Shown: piece after piece, positions 58,653-64,000 of the stretch
Position numbering within the stretch: position 1 is the stretch's first letter
Layout of the letters: each line of letters begins with the position of its first letter
NCBI RefSeq assembly: GCF_020497125.1
Contig: NC_059082.1
Span: 31,270,965 to 31,334,964 of the forward strand
DNA length: 64,000 bases
Reading direction: 5' to 3'
Source: Mauremys mutica
Taxonomy: Eukaryota; Chordata; Testudines; Geoemydidae
Notes under the pieces: generated by a model
The model's input: only the letters and a program-made list of their open reading frames with translations
Database searches by the model: none
Told to the model about the DNA's origin: nothing
Position numbers and translations under genes: made by a program

Positions 58653-60496
58653 AAGGTTGCAGGTGGAGCTGGGAAAAATACCCTTGAGCAGCCTTCTCCC
58701 ATCCAGAACAGTTATTTCTGTGCTATGACTAAGGCATAGATTTATTATTGCACGTATTTTATATCTTTTTTCTGTGTGTGCCGAGATTTTTTTTTTATAG
58801 GCACACTTATTTATTTATTCTAATTTACACAGAGAGCTTATTTAATTATCCAGGCACAAAAGAAGCATGACAGTTGTTTTATAAGTCATTTTATGAATGA
58901 AGTGAAATTCCGGTAACAAAATGTCACACTTGCCATCTACTTACAGTACACTTAGGCTGATGACTTCACTAAGAGTTTATTATCCATTATCTATATTATA
59001 GTCCTTAAAACATACATAACTGGCCAGTTACATAATGATGGCCCAGTTGTACAAACAGAACACATCTAGCTCCTGAGGTCAAATGACAATTTGTTAAGGC
59101 AGAGAATGTTATGTTATAGGCCACCCTTTTGTACCTGAATTTTCTGTGCATTTTCATAACTATGGGCTTGATTCTGACACACTGGGCAAAAATCACCCCC
59201 TTGGGCAGAGGCCACAAAGGCCTATGTGCCACTTAAGAACTCTTTTGAGGGTTCATGAGGAACTTCAGTGAGGCACAGGCCTTGTGTAGATTCTCTGCCT
59301 GGGAGTAAATTTCACCCTGTAGAAATAAGACGAGGTTGGAGGTGGGAAGAATCAGGTACTATTGTTTTTAATGATTACAGATTATGGGCATGACAATGAT
59401 GTAGTTTCATCCCAAAACTCTTCCCATTTTGTTTATGAGGTTGTAGAATTTACAGCAAATCCTGCGGTATTATTTCCCCCCTGTTGCAGAAACCCCTGTG
59501 GAAATCTGCTGTTAAGTATAACTGATTGGCAGGAATCATTAGAAGATACCCTAACGTATATGAAACTGTTTACGTACTATCAGAGCTACAGAGTAATATT
59601 CAGTATGAATATGGTAAATTTCTTTAATGTAATGTCTGCTTTCATCTTTGGACTGCTAGAGTTATCTGGGAAGTCATGATTTATTTATTTATTGGAGGAC
59701 TGATCTAAAACAACTTGCTGTGTTTCTTGATTTTGACAGTGCAGAATTCTTACCCCCCCAAACACACACAAAGAGAAGAAAATCACAGAGAAGAGATTAA
59801 GGCTGAAGATTCTGAACCCCCATTGCTCCTATTGACCTCAAGAGGAGATTCTGGTGCGAACCACATCTGAAAATTGAGCCTCTAATAGCCTGACCTTACA
59901 TTCCTGGCGCACCAAAAACTCCACTCACTAGGAGGGTTCACAGATACAGCCAGGATAAATGGAGCAAACCCAAGCAATCTACGTAATCAATAATATGCAG
60001 GGCTACAGCCAGGACTCAGTTGTCAGAACTAGCTGCAGAAGCCTACTGTCTGATACACGAGGCACAAGAGAATTGGAGCTTTGAGGTTTGCAGGGGAACA
60101 AGCCTGTGTAGCTCAGGCCCAGCAGGTGGTTTCTACAAGCACTCGCAAGCCTTCCTCCCTTGATGATGGTTCAGTACACTCGCATCTCACTTTGATCATT
60201 AAAAGAAAAAAACAAAACAAATTTTAAGTACAAATCAGAACAAATTTATCACAAATACAGAATTAAAGCAGAAGAACGTCTGTCAAATGGAAGTGGTTAC
60301 TGGGATAAGTTACACTAAGGGGTTTTTATTGTGAAAATTAGTTCTCTAACCGAGGAGAAAGAGCTTTGGGTCATGTTGTGGACATGCATATCATATATTC
60401 TAGCAATGATGCCAGTGATGGGGAAATCAGAAGCTGCTTCAGTGATGTCTTAAGCAACTCTAGTACTAGAAAATGCACAGGACTAAGTCCTACTTT
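58653..60496. other. Intergenic DNA, no supported gene
   Basis: Mostly AT-rich. About 59165-59215 resembles a fragment of an old foldback repeat (GGGCTTGATTCTGACACAC). The 105-codon frame at 59362-59679 has no recognised domain. Confidence 0.5.
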
Positions 60497-61427
60497 GTGA
60501 TGTTCTGTACCTCGCGGGAACACCCAGCACCCACATGTTCATCCTTATAATATGATTGTGTGGTATCTAATGCAAAGTTTGTCATGTCAGGTGTCTTTGG
60601 AAGGCTCATGATGCACTGAGCATTGTTGTTATAGCATTTTTATAGTAATGTTATAGGTTGTAATTTCATGTATTTAGTTATGAGGCTGAAAATGTGTCCT
60701 CATGGCTTAAAGCAAGCCCAGGCAAAAACTCTCTAGAAGCAGAGGGGCAGTTCACACCTCATCAGGGCATGTATGGGATAAACCCAGCTCATCCTCACAT
60801 GAACAAGGACACTGGCCTAGGCAACAACAAAGGATCTGTTGGACTCTCGAGTGAGTCACCTTCCTTTGGTCAGTTTGGGACTGCGATGAGGTAATGCTCA
60901 CCTGACTCTAAAGGGGGGGGGGGAAGCCAAGAGGGAAGAGAGGACATGATAAAAAGAAGAGACATTTGCCATGCTCTTCCTCTCTCTTCCACCTCCATCT
61001 ACAGACATCACCACCAAGCAACTTAAGCGCTGATCAAAGGGGAGAGCCTGGCTGAAGGGCAACCAGCCAATCTGTGGTGAGCAGCACTAAGTTTGTAAGG
61101 GCACTGAAAGTGTTAAGATCAGCTTAGAATGTGTTTTGCTTTTATTTCATTTGACAAAATATGACTTGTTGTGCTTTGACTTATAATCACTTAAAATCTA
61201 TCTTTGTAGTTAATAAATCTGTTTGTTTATTCTACCTGAAGCGGTGCGTTTGGTCTGAAGCATGTCAGAGACTCCCCTTGGGATAACAAGCCTGGTACAT
61301 ATCAATTTATTTGTTAAACTGATGAACTCATATAAGCTTGCAGCGTCCAGAGGGCATAACTGGACACTGCAAGGCGGAGTTTCCTAGGGTTGTGTCTGGG
61401 ACCGGAGAGATTGGCTAGTGCCATTCA
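60497..61427 (+). repeat. LTR-like repeat (probable solo LTR)
   Basis: The sequence from about 60497 (TGTTCTGTACC) to about 61427 is a turtle repeat that I remember as LTR-like. It has a TATA-like GATAAAAA at 60948-60955 and an AATAAA at 61212-61217, in the order expected of a U3-R-U5. There are no retroviral genes on either side. Ends and target duplication are not fixed. Confidence 0.45.
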
Positions 61428-62744
61428 GGTACGTCTACACTACGGGATTATTCCGAATTTACATAAACCGGTTTAGTAAAACAGATTGTATAAAATCGAG
61501 TGCGCGCGGCCACACTAAACACATTAAATCGGTGGTGTGCGTCCACGGTCCGAGGCTAGCGTCAATTTCTGGAGCGTTGCACTGTGGGTAGCTATTTCGT
61601 AGCTATCCCATAGTTCCCGCAGCCTCCCCCGCCCCTTGGAATTTCCGGGTTGAGATCCCAGTGCCCGATGGGGCAAAAATCATTGTCACGGGTGGTTCTG
61701 GGTAAATGTCGTCAGTCACTCCTTCCTCTGGGAAAGCAACGGCAGACAATCATTTCGCACCTTTTTTCCCTGGATTGCCCTGGCAGACGCCATAGCATGG
61801 CAATCATGGAGCCTGTTTTGCCTTTTGTGACTGTCACCGTATGTGTACTAGATGCCGCTGACAGAGGCGATTCAGCAGCACTACACAGCAGCATGCATTT
61901 GCTTTTGCATGACAGCAGAGATGGTTATCAGCCCTACTGTACCATCTACCATGTAATAGATTGGCAATAAGATGATGGTTACCAGTCCTTTTGCACTGCA
62001 CCTTCTGCTGCTGTCATAAGTGCCCCTGGCTGAGATCAGCCAGGGGCGCAAAAGCCAAAATTGGGAATGACTCCCTGAGTCAATCCCTCCTTTTTGGTAT
62101 CTAAAAATAGAATCAGTCCTGCCTATAATATGGGGAAAGTGTACTAGAGAACCAGTGTATCATAGAACCAGAGAGCACAGCTGCTCTGTGTCAGATCCCG
62201 CAGAAATTATGAGCTGTATGCTATTCACAGGGGGTGCTCCTGCAACAACCCCACCTGTTGATTCCGTTCTCCCCCAGCCTTCCTGGGCTACCGTTGCAGT
62301 GTCCCCCCACTTGTGTGATGAAGTAATAAAGAATGCAGGAATAAGAAACAGTGACTTGTTAGTGAGATATGAGGGGAAGGCAGCCTCCAGCTGCTATGAT
62401 AGTCCAGACAGGACATTAAGCAGTGTGGGGGAGAGGAGCCCAGCATCCCGCTGCTACTCCAGGGACAATTGAATCTTTTCTTTACACATGAAGGGCGGGG
62501 GCTGATGGAGCTCAGCCCCCTGTTGCTATGATGAAGACGGTTATCAGTCCTACTGCACCATCTACCAGGAATAATCAGGAGTTTTTTACTCAGGCGCCCC
62601 CGGCCGACCTCATTGGAGGCCAGCCAGGAGCACTCATGGGCTGATGAGAACGGTTACCAGTCCTTTTGCACTGCACCATTTGCCAAAAGGCTGATGATGA
62701 CGCTGGATAGCAGTCATATTGTACCATCAGCCACCCATGGCGGG
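61428..62744 (+). mobile_element. Harbinger-like transposon, 5' part
   Basis: It starts ACGTCTACACTACGGG and continues with ACATAAACCGGTTTAG, GTCCACGGTCCGAGGC and GCACTGTGGGTAGCTATTTC. I recognise this as a very common turtle element whose complete copies carry a Myb/SANT-like gene further on; that gene is not reached here. Degenerate units of the type GATGGTTACCAGTCC...GCACTGCACC recur near 61920, 61975, 62535 and 62650. The element stops at a G run (62742-62755), where CR1 begins. Confidence 0.65.
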
Positions 62745-62822
62745 GGGGGGGGGCGGAGGGAGCGAGGATGTTGGTGTTGACTGCTGCAGCCGGCGAACAG
62801 GGCTGCTAACAGGGGAGTTTGA

Positions 62823-63017
62823 GTGGGAGTTTACAGGGGGAGGCGGAAGGGGCAGGGGGCGTGGTGCTGTGTTCCCCAGGTGAGAATGCTGATAGAGGCA
62901 GAGACAACAGCAGCCATGAGCCAAGCAGCAGAGGATACAACGAGGATGATTGCATGCAGCAGCTGCGGTATGTACATGGTCCTAGCAGGGGTGCCGGAAA
63001 GAGGTATGTATGCATGA
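62823..63017 (+). pseudogene. CR1 ORF1, N-terminal part in another frame
   Basis: This short frame holds IEAETTAAMSQAAEDTTRMI and CSSCGMYMVL, the N-terminal cysteine motif that starts the zinc-finger region of CR1 ORF1. It ends in TGA at 63015-63017, while the rest of the protein (M-K-C-R from 63014) is in another frame. A 1- or 2-base indel close to 63005 explains the break. Confidence 0.7.
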
Positions 63018-64000
63018 AGTGCCGTCTAATAGACCTGCTGGAAGAAAAGATCCGAGGTCTAGAGATGCAGGTAGAAACCCTGGTAGAGTTTAGAAGGGGG
63101 TTTGAGCAGCTGATGGAGCAAAGGCAAGCTGTGGCTGAAGGGGAATGCTCAGGGGTACAGGGGGAAGCAGGGGCTAAGGCTTGTGTGGGGGGAATTCTGG
63201 ATGGGGAACATGGGCAGTGGAAGCATGTGACTGTGAGAAGCAGGAAGGGGAAAAGGAGGGCCAGTGAAGGAGAAATAGAGCTAAGGAACAGGTTCGAAGG
63301 TTTGGAGAATGAGGAAGGGGTACAGCAGGTGGCAGTCGACGGTGGGAGGGTAAGGAAGAAGAGAAGAGCGGCTAGTTCGATAGAAGGAGGGGAGGAGTCG
63401 ATGGAGGCAGTACCAACTCTGGGCCCCGGGAGGATGCAGGATGGCTTAAGGGGGACTACAAGGGAGGATAGGAATGGAAGGAGCTTGCAACCAGGAGGAA
63501 TGGGGGTTAGGTTAGCAGACCGCACTGTCACCAGGCAAAGGCAGGTCTACGTGATTGGGGATTCCATACTGAGAAGGTTGGACAGGCCTGTGACCAGGGC
63601 CGATCCGGAGAACAGAAGGGTGTGCTGTCTACCGGGCGCTAAAATACGGGATGTGGACCTGAGGTTGAAAAGGATCCTAAAAGGAGCAGGTAAGAACCCG
63701 TTGATCATCCTTCATGTAGGAACGAATGACACGGCTAGATTCTCGCTGGAGAGAATCAAGGGAGACTATGCCAGGCTGGGTAAGACGCTCAAGGAAATCG
63801 AGGCTCAGGTGATCTTCAGTGGGATTCTACCTGTCCCTAGGGAAGGGCGACAAAGGGGTGACAGGATTGTGATGATAAATAGTTGGCTCAGGGAGTGGTG
63901 CTATAAGGAGGGCTTTGGGATGTATGGGCACTGGGAGGCTTTCGGGGACAGAGAACTGTTCTCACGGGATGGGCTCCACCTGAGTAGGGAAGGAAATAGA
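63014..64000 (+). CDS. CR1 ORF1 protein with SGNH esterase domain, partial
   Basis: From the ATG at 63014 the frame is open for 329 codons and runs off the window. The start MKCRLIDLLEEKIRGLEMQV has the end of the zinc-finger region and a short coiled coil. A basic linker follows (RSRKGKRRA at 76-84, RVRKKRRA at 112-119). From about residue 176 there is an SGNH-type esterase domain: VIGDSIL with GDS at 182-184, LHVGTNDTA with GTND at 236-239, and DGLHLS with D319 and H322. CR1 ORF1 proteins bind nucleic acid and carry this esterase; its role in transposition is unsettled. All visible catalytic blocks are present and no stop occurs, although the first part of the protein is in another frame. 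Confidence 0.88.
   Translation, partial: MKCRLIDLLEEKIRGLEMQVETLVEFRRGFEQLMEQRQAVAEGECSGVQGEAGAKACVGGILDGEHGQWKHVTVRSRKGKRRASEGEIELRNRFEGLENEEGVQQVAVDGGRVRKKRRAASSIEGGEESMEAVPTLGPGRMQDGLRGTTREDRNGRSLQPGGMGVRLADRTVTRQRQVYVIGDSILRRLDRPVTRADPENRRVCCLPGAKIRDVDLRLKRILKGAGKNPLIILHVGTNDTARFSLERIKGDYARLGKTLKEIEAQVIFSGILPVPREGRQRGDRIVMINSWLREWCYKEGFGMYGHWEAFGDRELFSRDGLHLSREGNR

Larger units (their letters stand above)
62745..64000 (+). mobile_element. CR1 LINE, 5' end, continues past the window
   Basis: A GC-rich leader (about 62745-62910, with GGGAGTTTGAGTGGGAG) is followed by CR1 ORF1. CR1 copies are usually 5'-truncated, so a copy with its leader and ORF1 is uncommon and may be full length beyond the window edge. 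Confidence 0.85.

Noticed and set aside
62806..63531. 241-codon minus-strand serine/proline-rich frame
   Set aside because: It is antisense to the CR1 ORF1, whose esterase and zinc-finger motifs make the plus strand the real coding strand.
1..64000. tRNA, rRNA genes and CRISPR-like arrays
   Set aside because: I looked for cloverleaf boxes, ribosomal motifs and regularly spaced repeats and found none; tandem structures here are microsatellites, a minisatellite and transposon repeats.

Overview
The window is nuclear DNA of a vertebrate, almost certainly a turtle (cryptodire). Pointers are several CR1 LINE copies, families of short DNA transposons with sequences I recognise from turtle genomes, a Ty3/gypsy element of a type common in reptiles and fish, and a single host protein-coding gene, FOXB1, whose protein is close to the mammalian one. 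Nothing suggests a prokaryotic or organellar source. The species and family names of most repeats come from memory, not from a search.

Layout. Bases 1-7750 are non-coding with one degraded DNA transposon and one MIR-like fragment. 7751-12390 is a nearly complete Ty3/gypsy retrotransposon on the minus strand: 191-bp LTRs that differ at 3 positions, a CTTAC target duplication, a primer-binding site, a polypurine tract, and one gag-pol frame broken only by a TAG and a TGA. 14018-18640 is a nest of repeats: an LTR-like sequence split by a 720-bp hAT element, and a LINE split by a hAT MITE and by a processed TPX2 pseudogene. From about 18640 to 41830 recognisable transposons almost vanish. In this quiet block sits FOXB1 (CDS 32857-33810, plus strand), with a CpG island, a probable 5' UTR intron holding a (CA)24 tract, and several AT-rich stretches full of homeodomain and forkhead-type motifs. 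From 41830 to the end the DNA is again repeat-dense: LTR-like sequences, more hAT MITEs with 8-bp target duplications, two degraded CR1 copies (one per strand), Harbinger-like elements, and at the right edge the 5' end of another CR1 with an open ORF1 that runs off the window.

How it fits together. FOXB1 is a single-copy developmental transcription factor in a gene-poor region; the repeat-poor block around it is what one expects if insertions into its regulatory DNA are selected against. The flanks record layered insertion events that can be ordered from intact target duplications (for example Harbinger-like element, then CR1 into it, then hAT into the CR1). The most unusual local structure is a perfect 46-bp inverted repeat with a 2-base loop at 48775-48868, which no recognised element explains.
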